Assembly (NCBI RefSeq): GCF_009905535.1
Contig: NZ_JAAALA010000002.1
Coordinates: 117,199-181,198 of the forward strand
DNA: 64,000 nucleotides
Direction: 5' to 3'
Source of the DNA: Caulobacter sp. SLTY
GTDB taxonomy: Bacteria; Pseudomonadota; Alphaproteobacteria; Caulobacterales; Caulobacteraceae
Within the stretch, counting starts at the first letter, position 1. Every line of letters starts with the position of its first letter. The notes below the pieces were generated by a model. That model had not been told where the DNA came from, did not search any database, and saw only the letters and a program-made list of their open reading frames with translations. The position numbers were made by a program, and so were the translations under genes. Below are positions 19,780-30,353 of the stretch, piece after piece.

Positions 19780-19953
19780 GGCGCACTCCCTCTTTTGGCC
19801 GGGAGTATGCGGATGGAAGGGGGCCGCGCAAGGCGATCACAAAGGTGACGCCGCCGTCATTTTTTGTTGACGTAAGGGCGCTAAGTGAGCAGTGTTCACA
19901 TTGCAGAGGCCCGGCACAGGGTCCGCACCCCTTTTGGCCGGAGGATGAAGCTG

Positions 19954-21078
19954 ATGACCGACAAGAACATCACCAAGGACGCCATGTACGACGCGGTGGC
20001 GCCGAACGACTTCGAGTCGATGCTCGAACTCGACCGCTACAACAACCGCTCGACCGCCTTCGACAAGATCATCAGCGCCACCCACGACCACTTCTGGGAT
20101 CCGCTCGACAAGGCCTACATCGACTTCGACGAGCCCTTCGACATGGAGAACCAGGCCCTGGTTCCCGAGGAATTCGTCGTCGCGCTGCAGACCGAATACG
20201 TCTCCAACCACCTGTCGGACCCCAAGACCCGCATCCGCTTCATCAACGACAGCACCCTGCGGATCTTCTCCTCCATCCTGCACGGCGAGCAGGGCGCGCT
20301 GAACCTGTCGGCCAGCCTCTGCCACGTGCTGAAGGACCAGGGCGCGCAGGAATACGCCGCCAACCAGACCCGCGAAGAAGCCCGTCACGTCACCGCCTTC
20401 GCCAAATACATCAAGGCGCGCTGGGGCCGTCCGGTCGAGTGCGGCCCGACCCTGAAGGCCCTGCTGGTCGAGATCATCGACGCGCCGGAGGTCTACAAGA
20501 AGATCATCGGCATGCAGATGCTGGTCGAGGGCCTGGCCATGGGCGCCTTCGCCAGCCTGTTCAACGCCATCAACGATCCGCTCGGCAAGAAGCTGCTGCA
20601 GCTGGTGATGACCGACGAGGCCTTCCACCACAAGTTCGGGAAGATCTGGGCCGACCGCACCGTGCCCAAGCTGAGCGCCGAAGAGCATGCGATCATCGAG
20701 GACTGGGCCGCCCACTGCTTCCAGGCGGTGCTGTTCAACCTCGTCGGCCCGACCCAGCAGCGCGACCTCTACGAGGCCTACGGTCTGGACCCGGAAAAGG
20801 TCATCGCCGAGTTCGCCCAGATCATGACGGACGACGCCCGCCGCGAGAACATGAAGGAACAGACCAACATCTTCCGGGTGCTGGTCAAGACGCTGCTCAA
20901 CGCCGGCATCATCACCGAGCGGACCAAGGCCTTCTACGGCATGTATGTCGACCTGGAAGAGCTGAAGGCCGAGGGCGACCGGATGGTCGGCGACGATATT
21001 GCCGAGGACGGCATCCGCTATCTGCAGGCGATCAACTTCAAGGACAACCCGCGCCCGGTCAGCCTGGCCGCCGAGTAA
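19954..21078 (+). CDS. Ferritin-like diiron carboxylate protein (RNR-R2/AurF/desaturase-like)
   Basis: All-helical protein of 374 aa with two metal-binding repeats: HGEQ...EEARH (about residues 110-150) and EGLAM...DEAFHH (about 190-230). The pattern E-(x)-ExxRH-(x)-E-(x)-DExxHH is that of a class of non-haem diiron enzymes spanning ribonucleotide reductase R2, AurF-type N-oxygenases and acyl-ACP desaturases. No radical-tyrosine assignment is possible, and nrdA is absent nearby. GGAGG at 19940-19944 fits the ATG at 19954 (9-nt spacing) better than the ATG at 19945 or the GTG at 19885. A strong terminator follows. Its position opposite acs hints at acyl or acetate metabolism but does not prove it. 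Confidence 0.75.
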   Translation: MTDKNITKDAMYDAVAPNDFESMLELDRYNNRSTAFDKIISATHDHFWDPLDKAYIDFDEPFDMENQALVPEEFVVALQTEYVSNHLSDPKTRIRFINDSTLRIFSSILHGEQGALNLSASLCHVLKDQGAQEYAANQTREEARHVTAFAKYIKARWGRPVECGPTLKALLVEIIDAPEVYKKIIGMQMLVEGLAMGAFASLFNAINDPLGKKLLQLVMTDEAFHHKFGKIWADRTVPKLSAEEHAIIEDWAAHCFQAVLFNLVGPTQQRDLYEAYGLDPEKVIAEFAQIMTDDARRENMKEQTNIFRVLVKTLLNAGIITERTKAFYGMYVDLEELKAEGDRMVGDDIAEDGIRYLQAINFKDNPRPVSLAAE

Positions 21079-21106
21079 CATCCTCTCAGGCCACGACTTT
21101 TTGAGC

Positions 21107-21137
21107 GCCCCGGCGAAAGCCGGGGCGTTTTCTTTTT
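21107..21137 (+). terminator. Rho-independent terminator after the diiron protein gene
   Basis: GCCCCGGC-GAAA-GCCGGGGC followed by GTTTTCTTTTT: an 8-bp GC stem with a GAAA tetraloop and a long T-tract, about 30 nt after the stop. It ends just before the lipocalin gene, which therefore needs its own promoter. Confidence 0.93.
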
Positions 21138-21162
21138 CGGCGTCCGGACTAGATTGCCGACC

Positions 21163-21684
21163 ATGAAAACCGCAATCGTCATTTCCGGCGCCCTGCTGCT
21201 CGCCGCCCTTCCGGCGGTCGCCGCCGCGCCCCAACCGACCAAGCCCATCTCCGCCAGCTTCTATTCCGGGACCTGGTACGAGGTCGCCCGCACCCCCAAT
21301 GGCAACCAGAAGGACTGCCACGCCCCGACCAGCCAGTTCTCCTCGGCCAAGGGCGGCAAGTACCTGATGACCCAGACCTGCCGCCGGGGCTCGCCTGCCG
21401 GCCCGACCAAGGTGTGGAAGGCCGAGGGGCAGATCGTCCCGGGCAGCGGCAACGCCAAGTTCAAGGCCAGGTTCTTCGGGCTGGTGAACCAGGAGTACTG
21501 GATCCTCGACACGGCCGGCGACGGCAGCTGGGGGATCATGGCCACTCCGGGGGGCAACTACGTCTGGCTGATGAGCCGTAAGGCGGTGATGACCCCGGCG
21601 GCCAAGGCGGCCGCGATCGGCCGGATCAAGGCGCTGGGCTACAATACCGCGAAGCTGGAACAGCCCAAGCAGCCGCCGGCCTGA
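21163..21684 (+). CDS. Lipocalin family protein (Blc-like), secreted
   Basis: Protein of 173 aa: signal peptide MKTAIVISGALLLAALPAVA, then the lipocalin signature GTWYEVARTPN (the GxW motif). Strand-rich segments follow, including YWILDTAGDGSWGIM (close to the Blc 'YxVLxxD...' region) and a C-terminal helix. There is no lipobox Cys at the cleavage site, so it should be soluble and periplasmic, unlike E. coli Blc. Two Cys (KDCHAP, TQTCRRG) may form a disulfide. It probably binds lysophospholipid or another lipid (family inference). The ATG at 21163 is preferred to a TTG three codons upstream. Confidence 0.85.
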   Translation: MKTAIVISGALLLAALPAVAAAPQPTKPISASFYSGTWYEVARTPNGNQKDCHAPTSQFSSAKGGKYLMTQTCRRGSPAGPTKVWKAEGQIVPGSGNAKFKARFFGLVNQEYWILDTAGDGSWGIMATPGGNYVWLMSRKAVMTPAAKAAAIGRIKALGYNTAKLEQPKQPPA

Positions 21685-21695
21685 CCCGGCGAGTC

Positions 21696-21724
21696 TTGAC
21701 CCGGAACACAACCGGAACATAAAT
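21696..21724 (+). promoter_or_regulatory. mmcB promoter overlapped by a LexA (SOS) operator
   Basis: GAAC-ACAACCG-GAAC at 21704-21718 exactly matches the alphaproteobacterial LexA motif GAAC-N7-GAAC. It lies between a TTGACC -35 (21696-21701) and an ATAAAT -10-like element (21719-21724), separated by a 17-nt spacer, so bound LexA would block RNA polymerase directly. The first transcribed base is expected about 7-8 nt past the -10, at or next to the ATG at 21732. Confidence 0.85.
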
Positions 21725-21731
21725 GGCGGCC

Positions 21732-22172
21732 ATGGAGGCCGTGCTCACCCTTGTCACCCTGACCCGCCCGGAGACCACCTCGGTGGTGACCCGGGGCGCG
21801 GCGCGGCTGCTGGTGTCGATGGGCTATGCGCCGCTGGCCGAGGTGGGACTGCCGAACGGACGGCGGGCGGACCTGATGGCGCTTGGGCCGAAGGGCGAGA
21901 TTGTCATTGTCGAGGTCAAGTCGAGCCCCGAGGACTATCTCTGCGACCGCAAATGGGGGGACTACCTGCCCTATTGCGACAGCTTCTTCTTCGCGGTCGG
22001 GCCGGAGTTTCCGCAGACCCTTCTGCCGGAGGAGCCGGGACTGATGGTGGCCGACGGGTTCGGTGGGGCGGTGGTGCGGGACGCGCCCTGGACGCCCCTC
22101 GTCGCGGCCCGGCGTAAAGCCTTGACCCTGGCCTTTGGTCGCCTGGCGGCGATGCGGGCTGGGAGCCTGTAG
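21732..22172 (+). CDS. mmcB: MmcB family DNA repair protein (PD-(D/E)XK fold)
   Basis: SOS-regulated protein of the MmcB/DUF2-type family known from Caulobacter, where it contributes to DNA-damage tolerance (established for the orthologue). The nuclease-like core shows GRRADLMAL, then IVIVEVKSS, matching the D...ExK of PD-(D/E)XK enzymes. CDRKWGDYLPYCD follows. Two in-frame ATGs exist: 21723 (149 aa) and 21732 (146 aa). The promoter's -10 overlaps the first, so a leaderless mRNA starting at 21732 is the better model. The LexA box directly upstream supports both function and start. Confidence 0.9.
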   Translation: MEAVLTLVTLTRPETTSVVTRGAARLLVSMGYAPLAEVGLPNGRRADLMALGPKGEIVIVEVKSSPEDYLCDRKWGDYLPYCDSFFFAVGPEFPQTLLPEEPGLMVADGFGGAVVRDAPWTPLVAARRKALTLAFGRLAAMRAGSL

Positions 22173-22190
22173 AACCCGGCAAGTGGCCCC

Positions 22191-22208
22191 CTCCCTTTCG
22201 AGAGGGAG
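22191..22208. terminator. Short hairpin between convergent mmcB and the Spy-like gene
   Basis: CTCCCTTTCGAGAGGGAG forms a 6-7 bp stem in the 47-nt gap between the two convergent stops. There is no clear T-tract on either side, so efficiency is doubtful. Confidence 0.4.
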
Positions 22209-22219
22209 CACCGCAAACC

Positions 22220-22864
22220 CTACTCGTCGATCTCGACTTCGAGTTCGAGATCCTCACCATCCAGCAAGGCCAGCTCGTCCGGCCCCTCCATCATGACGAT
22301 CCGGTCCTCGCCCGGCGCGCCGCCGGGACCCGGACGGCCCGGTCCGCCCATGCGCATCACCTTCATGCGGCGATGCCCCGACCCACCGACGTGCAGCACG
22401 TCGAAGGCCTTCTGCTGGCTGGGGCTCAACGAGGCGTAGAAGGCGCGGGTGGCGGCGGCGCGTTTCTGGAAGGCGGCCTGGTGGTCGGCCATGCGTCTGG
22501 CCTGGAGGTCGAGGCGCTCGGGCGTGGTCAGCATCCTGGGTTTTTCAGGCGGGGCGCCCTCCTGGCCCGGTCCGACCTTGCGCTCGATCTTGACGATCTG
22601 CGGCTTGGTCGCCTCAAGATAGGCCTTCAGGGCCGGCTCCTGGTCGGGACGCAGCTGCAGGGTGTCGCGCAGGTGCTGGGCGCGGGCTTCGGGGTCGTGA
22701 TGCCGGCCCATCGGCCCGCCGGCCCGGTGGACGATCACCTTGCGCTCGACCTTGACCTCGCCCTCCTTCCTGGCGGCGGGCTCGCCCGCGACGGCGGCGC
22801 CGGCGGCGGTCAGGACGAAGGCGGCGCTGGCCAGAAGGCCGGCGTGGCGGAGGATGAGTTTCAT
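22220..22864 (-). CDS. Periplasmic Spy/CpxP-like (LTXXQ-type) protein
   Basis: Protein of 214 aa with signal peptide MKLILRHAGLLASAAFVLTAAGAAVAGE. The mature part is rich in Arg, Lys, Gln and His and contains two degenerate 'LxPxQ' units: LQLRPDQEPALKAYL (about 92-106) and LSPSQQKAFDVLHV (about 144-157). These resemble the helical cradle of Spy/CpxP chaperones. A Met/Gly/Arg/Pro-rich linker and an acidic C-terminus (LDGEDLELEVEIDE) follow. It may bind unfolded proteins or metals in the periplasm, as inferred from the family. The gene has a start near ccmB but is not tightly coupled to it. Confidence 0.65.
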   Translation of the reverse strand: MKLILRHAGLLASAAFVLTAAGAAVAGEPAARKEGEVKVERKVIVHRAGGPMGRHHDPEARAQHLRDTLQLRPDQEPALKAYLEATKPQIVKIERKVGPGQEGAPPEKPRMLTTPERLDLQARRMADHQAAFQKRAAATRAFYASLSPSQQKAFDVLHVGGSGHRRMKVMRMGGPGRPGPGGAPGEDRIVMMEGPDELALLDGEDLELEVEIDE

Positions 22865-22960
22865 AAGGGGTCCCTTCCCGAGTGTGACGATGGAACCTTG
22901 CCCGGCGCTTGTGGCCGCCGAATGTCGGAAAACCCCGGATTTGTTGCGGGACTGTAGCGT

Positions 22961-23626
22961 TCAGCCAACAGCGTTACGGCAAGCGGCGCCCATGGCTAGC
23001 GGCGACAGCCCAACCGCCGCCAGGGTCCAGCCGAGCAACAGCAACAGGCCGCCAGAGGCGCCCGAGCCCAACGCCGCCGCCTGCAAGGCCGCTCCCCCGA
23101 AGATCACGGGCGGGCTGAACAGCGGCAGGACGATCATCGCAACCAGCAGGCCCCCCCGCCGCGACCCCAGCGCCAGCGCCGCCCCGATCCCGCCGACGAA
23201 GGCGAAGGCCAGCCCCCCGGCCAGGGCGCAGGCCAGCACCAGGGGCGCGGTCTCCAGCGGCGCCCCCAGCATCACCGCCGCGACCGGCGCGGCCAGGGCC
23301 AGGGGCAGGCCCGTGGTCACCCACTGGGCCAGGCATTTGACCGCGCAGACCAGCTCCAGCGGCGCCGGCCCGGTCATCAACAGGTCCAGGCCGCCGTCCT
23401 CGTAGTCACGCTCGAACAATCGCTCCAGGGACAGCAGGCTGGCCAGGGCCAGGGCCATCCAGGCCACCCCCGCCGCCACCGGCGCCAGCCGGCCGGTGTC
23501 GGAGCCGCCGGCCAGGGGCAGCAACACGGTGATCGCCGCATAGAAGCCAAGGGCGGGGAGCGGCCCGCCGCCCCGACCCCAGCCGAGCGCCAGCTCCCGT
23601 TCGATCAGGGCGATCAGCGGCCTCAT
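22961..23626 (-). CDS. ccmB: Haem exporter protein CcmB (cytochrome c maturation permease)
   Basis: Integral membrane protein of 221 aa with six hydrophobic segments, the usual size for CcmB. With CcmA it forms the ABC unit that releases holo-CcmE during cytochrome c biogenesis. The family segment [22 protein letters not shown] is partly visible around residues 70-90 and [10 protein letters not shown] near 170. Its ATG overlaps the ccmA stop by 4 nt. Unexpectedly, ccmC does not follow: the next gene on this strand is the Spy-like protein. Confidence 0.93.
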   Translation of the reverse strand: MRPLIALIERELALGWGRGGGPLPALGFYAAITVLLPLAGGSDTGRLAPVAAGVAWMALALASLLSLERLFERDYEDGGLDLLMTGPAPLELVCAVKCLAQWVTTGLPLALAAPVAAVMLGAPLETAPLVLACALAGGLAFAFVGGIGAALALGSRRGGLLVAMIVLPLFSPPVIFGGAALQAAALGSGASGGLLLLLGWTLAAVGLSPLAMGAACRNAVG

Positions 23627-24228
23627 GCCCCGATCTCCAGCCCGGTCGCGTCGATGGGCAGGGGATCGTGCACCGCCGCCACGATCAGACCGCCGCCGCT
23701 CAGGTGCTCACGCATCATGCCCGCCAGCAGCGTTCGCCGGGCCGCATCGAGCGGCGCCATCGGCTCGTCCAGCAGCCACAGGGGCCGCGGCGCCGAGACC
23801 AGCCGCGCCAAGGCCAGCCGCCGCCGCTGACCGGCCGACAACCGCCGCACCTCCAGGTCCAGCAGGGGCTTCAGCGCCAGCGTCTCGATGGCCGCCGCCA
23901 CCCCATGGTCGTCGCCGCCCAGCCAGGCGGCCTGGAACCGCAGTTCCTCCAGCGCCGTGCGCCCGCCCTTGAGCCCGTCGGCATGGCCGATCAGATGCAC
24001 CGCCTCATGCCGCGCCGCGTCGGCGTCGACCGCCCCCTCGAAGGCGATCCTGCCCGCCTCCGGTCGCAACAGCCCGGCCAGGGCCCGCAGCAGGCTGGTC
24101 TTTCCCGACCCGTTGGCCCCGGTCAGGGCCAGGGCCTCGCCGGCCCCCAGCCGGAATGCCAGATCCCTGAACAGAACCCGCTCCCCGCGCCGGATCGCCA
24201 GCCCTTCGACCCTCAGACCCGTGATCAC
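23623..24228 (-). CDS. ccmA: Haem exporter ATPase CcmA
   Basis: ABC ATPase of 201 aa from the GTG at 24228 ([15 protein letters not shown]). Walker A is GANGSGKT (37-44), the signature is [15 protein letters not shown], and Walker B is [12 protein letters not shown]. The size and short helical domain match CcmA. The GTG start is chosen because the homologous N-terminus begins just there; an open frame reaching 24312 adds 28 basic residues that are not family-like. It is divergent from acnA and overlaps ccmB by 4 nt. Confidence 0.92.
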   Translation of the reverse strand: MITGLRVEGLAIRRGERVLFRDLAFRLGAGEALALTGANGSGKTSLLRALAGLLRPEAGRIAFEGAVDADAARHEAVHLIGHADGLKGGRTALEELRFQAAWLGGDDHGVAAAIETLALKPLLDLEVRRLSAGQRRRLALARLVSAPRPLWLLDEPMAPLDAARRTLLAGMMREHLSGGGLIVAAVHDPLPIDATGLEIGA

Positions 24229-24445
24229 AGCGCCACCCCGCTTGAAATTCCTCGAGGGGGCGAAATGTCCATGGCGCCTGCATGGACGTTTGCGCCGACC
24301 GGGAGTAGACACCCCCCGACCGACCTCCCGCGCCCGCGCGGGATGGTACGCGGCGCCGTCTGGGACCCTGTGTGTCCCCTACGAGTTGCGCGCGATCCCG
24401 GGAGCGGTTCTCGGGCGGTCCTGAACAGAAAGGTAACTCCCCAAA

Positions 24446-27142
<2,697 letters not shown>

Positions 27143-27161
27143 ATCGCGACCTGACCTGCGG

Positions 27162-27188
27162 AAGCCCCCTCCATCGGAGGGGGCTTTT
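27162..27188 (+). terminator. Rho-independent terminator after acnA
   Basis: AGCCCCCTCC-ATC-GGAGGGGGCT followed by TTTGC: a perfect 10-bp stem and T-run about 20 nt past the acnA stop. Confidence 0.92.
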
Positions 27189-27256
27189 GCTTGTCCGCGA
27201 CGGTTTCACGGCCTCGTGAAGCCCCTTATCGCCTGGGTTCCGCTTAAGTGCGCGCC

Positions 27257-27979
27257 ATGAGGCGCATCCTGTTGTTTCTCGCCCTGGCGGCGCTTGTCCC
27301 AGGCATGGCCCCGATCGCGGCATCGGCCGCCCAGCCGTCCAGGCCACCCGTGGTGGTCGAGCTCTTCACCGCCCAGGGCTGCTCCTCCTGCCGGGCCGCC
27401 AACGACCATCTGGCTGAGATTGCCGACGATCCGGGCGTGCTGGCCCTGACCTTCGCCGTCGACTACTGGGACTACCTCGGCTGGCGGGACACCTTCGCCC
27501 AGCCGGCCTTCGTCGAGCGCCAGCGGGCCTATGCCCGAAAGCTGGCCATCCGCGAGGTCTACACCCCCCAGGTGGTCGTCGACGGCCGCTATCAGACCGG
27601 CGGCGGGCGCGCCGACAAGGTCGACGCCCTGGTGACGCAGGCCGCCAAGGCGCCGCGCAATCCGCCCGACATGCAGTTCCTGGGAACCACCAGGGTCGCC
27701 GTCGGCTCCGGCCCGGTCCCGCGCGGCGGGGCCGAGGTCTGGCTGATCCGCTATGATCCCCGCGCGCAGGAAGTCACCCCCCGCAAGGGCGACAACCGCG
27801 GCGAGACCCTGGTCCACAAGAACGTCGTCCGCCAGGTCGCCCGCCTCGGCGGCTGGGCCGGCCGCCCGACCGCCTACCGCACGCCCAAGGCGACGGAGGA
27901 CGGGCTGAAGACGGTGGTCATCCTGCAGGCGGCCAAGGGCGGCCGCATCCTGGCCGTGCTGACCGAGCCGGCCTCTTAG
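27257..27979 (+). CDS. DUF1223 thioredoxin-like secreted protein
   Basis: Protein of 240 aa with a signal peptide (about 1-25) and then VVELFTAQGCSSCRAAN. The CSSC pair sits where a thioredoxin CxxC would, as in DUF1223 proteins. LTFAVDYWDYLGWRD and the YTPQVVVDGRYQTGG segment (cis-Pro region) are typical of that family. It is predicted to be a periplasmic redox or metal-handling protein; no biochemical function is established. The ATG at 27257 is used; a GTG at 27248 would add only three residues. It stands alone downstream of the acnA terminator. Confidence 0.88.
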   Translation: MRRILLFLALAALVPGMAPIAASAAQPSRPPVVVELFTAQGCSSCRAANDHLAEIADDPGVLALTFAVDYWDYLGWRDTFAQPAFVERQRAYARKLAIREVYTPQVVVDGRYQTGGGRADKVDALVTQAAKAPRNPPDMQFLGTTRVAVGSGPVPRGGAEVWLIRYDPRAQEVTPRKGDNRGETLVHKNVVRQVARLGGWAGRPTAYRTPKATEDGLKTVVILQAAKGGRILAVLTEPAS

Positions 27980-28029
27980 TTTGTCGCGCGTTTGATCCGA
28001 TAACCGGTTCCCACTTACCGGAACGCGCT

Positions 28030-28764
28030 TCACACCCTGAGCATCAACCCGCCATCGACCCCGAGCGCCTGGCCGGTGACGAAGCCACCGTCTTCGCTGG
28101 CCAGGAACAGGGCCGCGCGGGCGATGTCGATCGGCTGGCCCAGACGCTTCAGCGCCGCCTTCTTGGCCCAGACGGCCTGGATGTCTTCGCGTTGGAAGCT
28201 GGCGGCGGTCATGCCGGTGGCGATCGCGCCGGGCAGGATGGCGTTGCTGGTCACCGCGTGGCGACCGAGCTCCAGGGCGAAGGTGCGCATCATCCCCACC
28301 ACCCCGGCCTTGGCGGCCGAATAGGCGACCAGGCCGTTGTCGGTGTGGCGGGCCATAATCGAGGCGGTGAAGATCAGCCGGCCGTGGCCGGACTTCACCA
28401 GATGCGGGACCGACTGGCGGGCGATGCGGAAGGCGGCCCGCAGGTTGACGGCGATCTGGCGGTCGAACTGATCGTCGGTGGTGTCGGCCACCGGGGCGCT
28501 GAAGCCGACGCCCGCATTGTTGTAGACGATGTCCAGCCCGCCGAAGGTCTCCACCGCCTTGCAGACGATGGCGTCCGGGGCGGCGTCCTCGGTGATGTCC
28601 TGGGCCAGGGTCAGGATGGCGGGGTTGTCGAAGGCGAGGTCCGCACCCGGCCGGTCGACGGCCAGCACCTGGGCGCCTTCGCCTGCGAACAGTTGGGCAG
28701 TGGCGCGGCCGATACCGCTGGCGGCTCCGGTGACGATGGCCCTGCGGCCGGACAGTCTTCCCAT
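28030..28764 (-). CDS. Short-chain dehydrogenase/reductase (classical SDR)
   Basis: NAD(P)-dependent SDR of 244 aa. It has the cofactor motif TGAASGIG (12-19), NNAG (82-85) and the catalytic Ser135, Tyr148 and Lys152 (YSAAK). Acidic Asp37 after the second strand (VLAVDRPG) suggests a preference for NAD over NADP. The substrate is unknown; the sequence fits the 3-alpha-HSD or FabG-like classical group. It is transcribed away from a 347-nt gap that holds a candidate small RNA and a terminator insulating this gene. Confidence 0.9.
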   Translation of the reverse strand: MGRLSGRRAIVTGAASGIGRATAQLFAGEGAQVLAVDRPGADLAFDNPAILTLAQDITEDAAPDAIVCKAVETFGGLDIVYNNAGVGFSAPVADTTDDQFDRQIAVNLRAAFRIARQSVPHLVKSGHGRLIFTASIMARHTDNGLVAYSAAKAGVVGMMRTFALELGRHAVTSNAILPGAIATGMTAASFQREDIQAVWAKKAALKRLGQPIDIARAALFLASEDGGFVTGQALGVDGGLMLRV

Positions 28765-28831
28765 GGTCTGCTCCCTTTTTTCCTATGGAAGCAGGCCACC
28801 CCAACGTCATGCAAAGAAAAGGATCGGGCAA

Positions 28832-28977
28832 AGAAAAAGCCCGCGTCGCCAGGGGGGGAGGGTGCGACGCGGGCTTCATTTTAGGTGTCGGCCGATCCAG
28901 GGGACCCCACGAATCCGGGGGGGGGCTGGGGGGCTGTTCAAGTCCGAACCCGCTGGGCCCGTCGATCAGCCGACACT
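28832..28977 (-). ncRNA. Candidate structured small RNA with its own terminator (unassigned)
   Basis: The 347-nt gap between the divergent SDR and DUF2794 genes contains no convincing ORF. On the minus strand a 13-bp helix (GUGUCGGCUGAUC pairing with GAUCGGCCGACAC, one G-U) encloses 28885-28976. It is followed by a perfect 11-13 bp terminator stem (28837-28876, AAGCCCGCGTCGC arms) and TTTTTCTTT. A GATAAC -10-like element ends about 5 nt before the helix, so the transcript could begin at its base. No coding gene lies upstream on this strand to need that terminator. I looked for the SRP GGAA core and found none. 6S-like identity is possible but not shown. Confidence 0.4.
28837..28876 (-). terminator. 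Strong hairpin terminator of the candidate small RNA
   Basis: AAGCCCGCGTCGC (28837-28849) pairs perfectly with GCGACGCGGGCTT (28864-28876) around a purine-rich loop (14 nt, mostly G on the plus strand). TTTTTCTTT follows on the minus strand; TTCATTTT on the plus strand makes it possibly bidirectional. Confidence 0.75.
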
Positions 28978-29111
28978 CAGGTTATCGTTGGGGAAACGGG
29001 CGGCGGTTGGACCCAATCGCGGTCATTTCGGGGCCTGATGTTTCGGCGTTCGCACAATCGCTGCTCCCCTCTCGCCAAGCTCTGGAAATTGGGGCAGGCT
29101 GACGATTGTCG

Positions 29112-29447
29112 ATGAGCCTCGATCCGACATACCCGTCCCCGCCCGGCGTGCAGGTCTTCTTCGAGCGCCGGGAGCTGGACCAGCTGATGCGCCTGTACGG
29201 CCGCATGGTGGCGGCGGGCGAGTGGCGGGACTACGCCATCGCGGGCCTGAGCGACAAGGCGGTGTTCTGCGTCTTCCGCCGCGCCTCCGAACAGCCGCTC
29301 TATCGCATCGAGAAACAGCCTGACCTGGCGCGGCGCCAGGGGGCCTGGTCGGTCAAGGGCCAGGGCGGGATGATCCTGCGGCGGGGCCATGAGCTGGCCC
29401 AGGTGCTGCGGCTGTTCGAGGCCAAGAAGTTTCAGGTAGTGGAATAG
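29112..29447 (+). CDS. DUF2794 domain-containing protein
   Basis: Small soluble protein of 111 aa, the usual length of the alphaproteobacterial DUF2794 family. Recognisable segments are VFFERRELDQLMRLYGRMV (residues about 15-33), EWRDYAIAGLSDKAVFCVFRR and the C-terminal GHELAQVLRLF. Function is not established for the family. There is no signal peptide or membrane segment. The ATG at 29112 is preferred to a TTG two codons upstream. It converges with the Bax-inhibitor gene, with a shared hairpin between them. Confidence 0.9.
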   Translation: MSLDPTYPSPPGVQVFFERRELDQLMRLYGRMVAAGEWRDYAIAGLSDKAVFCVFRRASEQPLYRIEKQPDLARRQGAWSVKGQGGMILRRGHELAQVLRLFEAKKFQVVE

Positions 29448-29450
29448 CAA

Positions 29451-29474
29451 AAGGCCCCGGCGAACCGGGGCCTT
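29451..29474. terminator. Bidirectional terminator between DUF2794 and the Bax-inhibitor gene
   Basis: AAGGCCCCGG-CGAA-CCGGGGCCTT, a 10-bp palindromic stem, lies right after the DUF2794 stop. CCACTTTTT follows on the plus strand; AAAA on the plus-strand left side gives a T-run on the minus strand. Confidence 0.9.
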
Positions 29475-29500
29475 CCACTTTTTCAGCCTGTCGCTGACCG

Positions 29501-30265
29501 CTATTCGCGGCGGCCGCCGAACAGGGCGAGCAGGAACTGGAACATGTTGATGAAGTCCAGGTACAGGCTCAGGGCGCCGTAGTTGGTGGCCACGGCCAGA
29601 CCGTTCTGGTCGCCGCCCATCTCATAGTAGGTCATCTTCAGGCGCTGGGTGTCGTAGGCGGTGAGGCCCGCGAAGATCAGCACGCCGATGATGTTGAAGC
29701 CGAAGAAGAAGATCGGGTTCGAGCCCAGCCCCGGCAGCAGGAAGGTGGCCAGGCCGGCGGCGATCAGACCCCACACGCCCATGATCAGGAACGAGCCCAT
29801 GCCGGACAGGTTCTTCTTGGTCGTGTAGCCGAACAGGCTCAGCGCGCCGAAGGCGGTGGCCGTGATCAGGAAGGTCGAAGCCAGCGAGGGCAGGTTGTAG
29901 CGCAGCACCCAGACCGCGCCGCTGACGCCGATCACCGAGACGATGGTCCAGTACAGGCCGGCGGCGGCCGCCGGGCTGGGGTTCTTCATCACAAAGCCGG
30001 CCACCAGAAGCAGGACCAGGGGTGCGAAGGACAGGACCAGGCCTAGGATGGTATAGCCCGCGAAGGCTCCCGAGGCGGTGGTGGCGTACAGCAGGTCGCG
30101 CATGGGCGGGAAATTGGCCACGCCAAAGGCCAGGACGGCCGACAGCAAGAGGCCCAGGGCCATCTTGTTGTAGACGCCGAGCATGAAGGCGCGCAGTCCA
30201 GCGTCGACCGACATGTCGCCGGTGTGCGGGATCGAGCGCGCGTAGCCGCGTTCGAAGTCGCTCAT
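29501..30265 (-). CDS. Bax inhibitor-1/YccA family membrane protein
   Basis: Polytopic protein of 254 aa with a polar N-terminus (about 25 aa) and seven hydrophobic segments. The family signatures TAYDTQRLKMTYYEMGG and LSLYLDFINMFQFLLALFGG occur in the last third. BI-1/YccA proteins modulate the FtsH protease in E. coli or conduct calcium in other members; here the role is inferred from the family only. RBS and start at 30265 are normal. It converges with DUF2794. Confidence 0.95.
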   Translation of the reverse strand: MSDFERGYARSIPHTGDMSVDAGLRAFMLGVYNKMALGLLLSAVLAFGVANFPPMRDLLYATTASGAFAGYTILGLVLSFAPLVLLLVAGFVMKNPSPAAAAGLYWTIVSVIGVSGAVWVLRYNLPSLASTFLITATAFGALSLFGYTTKKNLSGMGSFLIMGVWGLIAAGLATFLLPGLGSNPIFFFGFNIIGVLIFAGLTAYDTQRLKMTYYEMGGDQNGLAVATNYGALSLYLDFINMFQFLLALFGGRRE

Positions 30266-30353
30266 CGTAAATCTATCCTTTCATGGCCCCGAAATGGGGT
30301 CGTGCGGCTGAATATCGGGTGCGCGACCGGATGACGCAAGTACTTCGGGCGAC

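Noticed and set aside
19885..19953. N-terminal extension of the diiron protein from the GTG at 19885
   Set aside because: GGAGG at 19940-19944 fits the ATG at 19954, and the extension contains Arg-rich sequence not typical of a ferritin-like N-terminus.
28921..28960. Runs of G on the plus strand as a G-quadruplex
   Set aside because: Possible in principle, but the tract lies inside the better-supported minus-strand stem structure and no functional evidence is visible.
28832..28977. Identification of the small RNA as SRP (4.5S) RNA
   Set aside because: The conserved GGAA tetraloop core and asymmetric-loop sequence of SRP RNA are missing on both strands.
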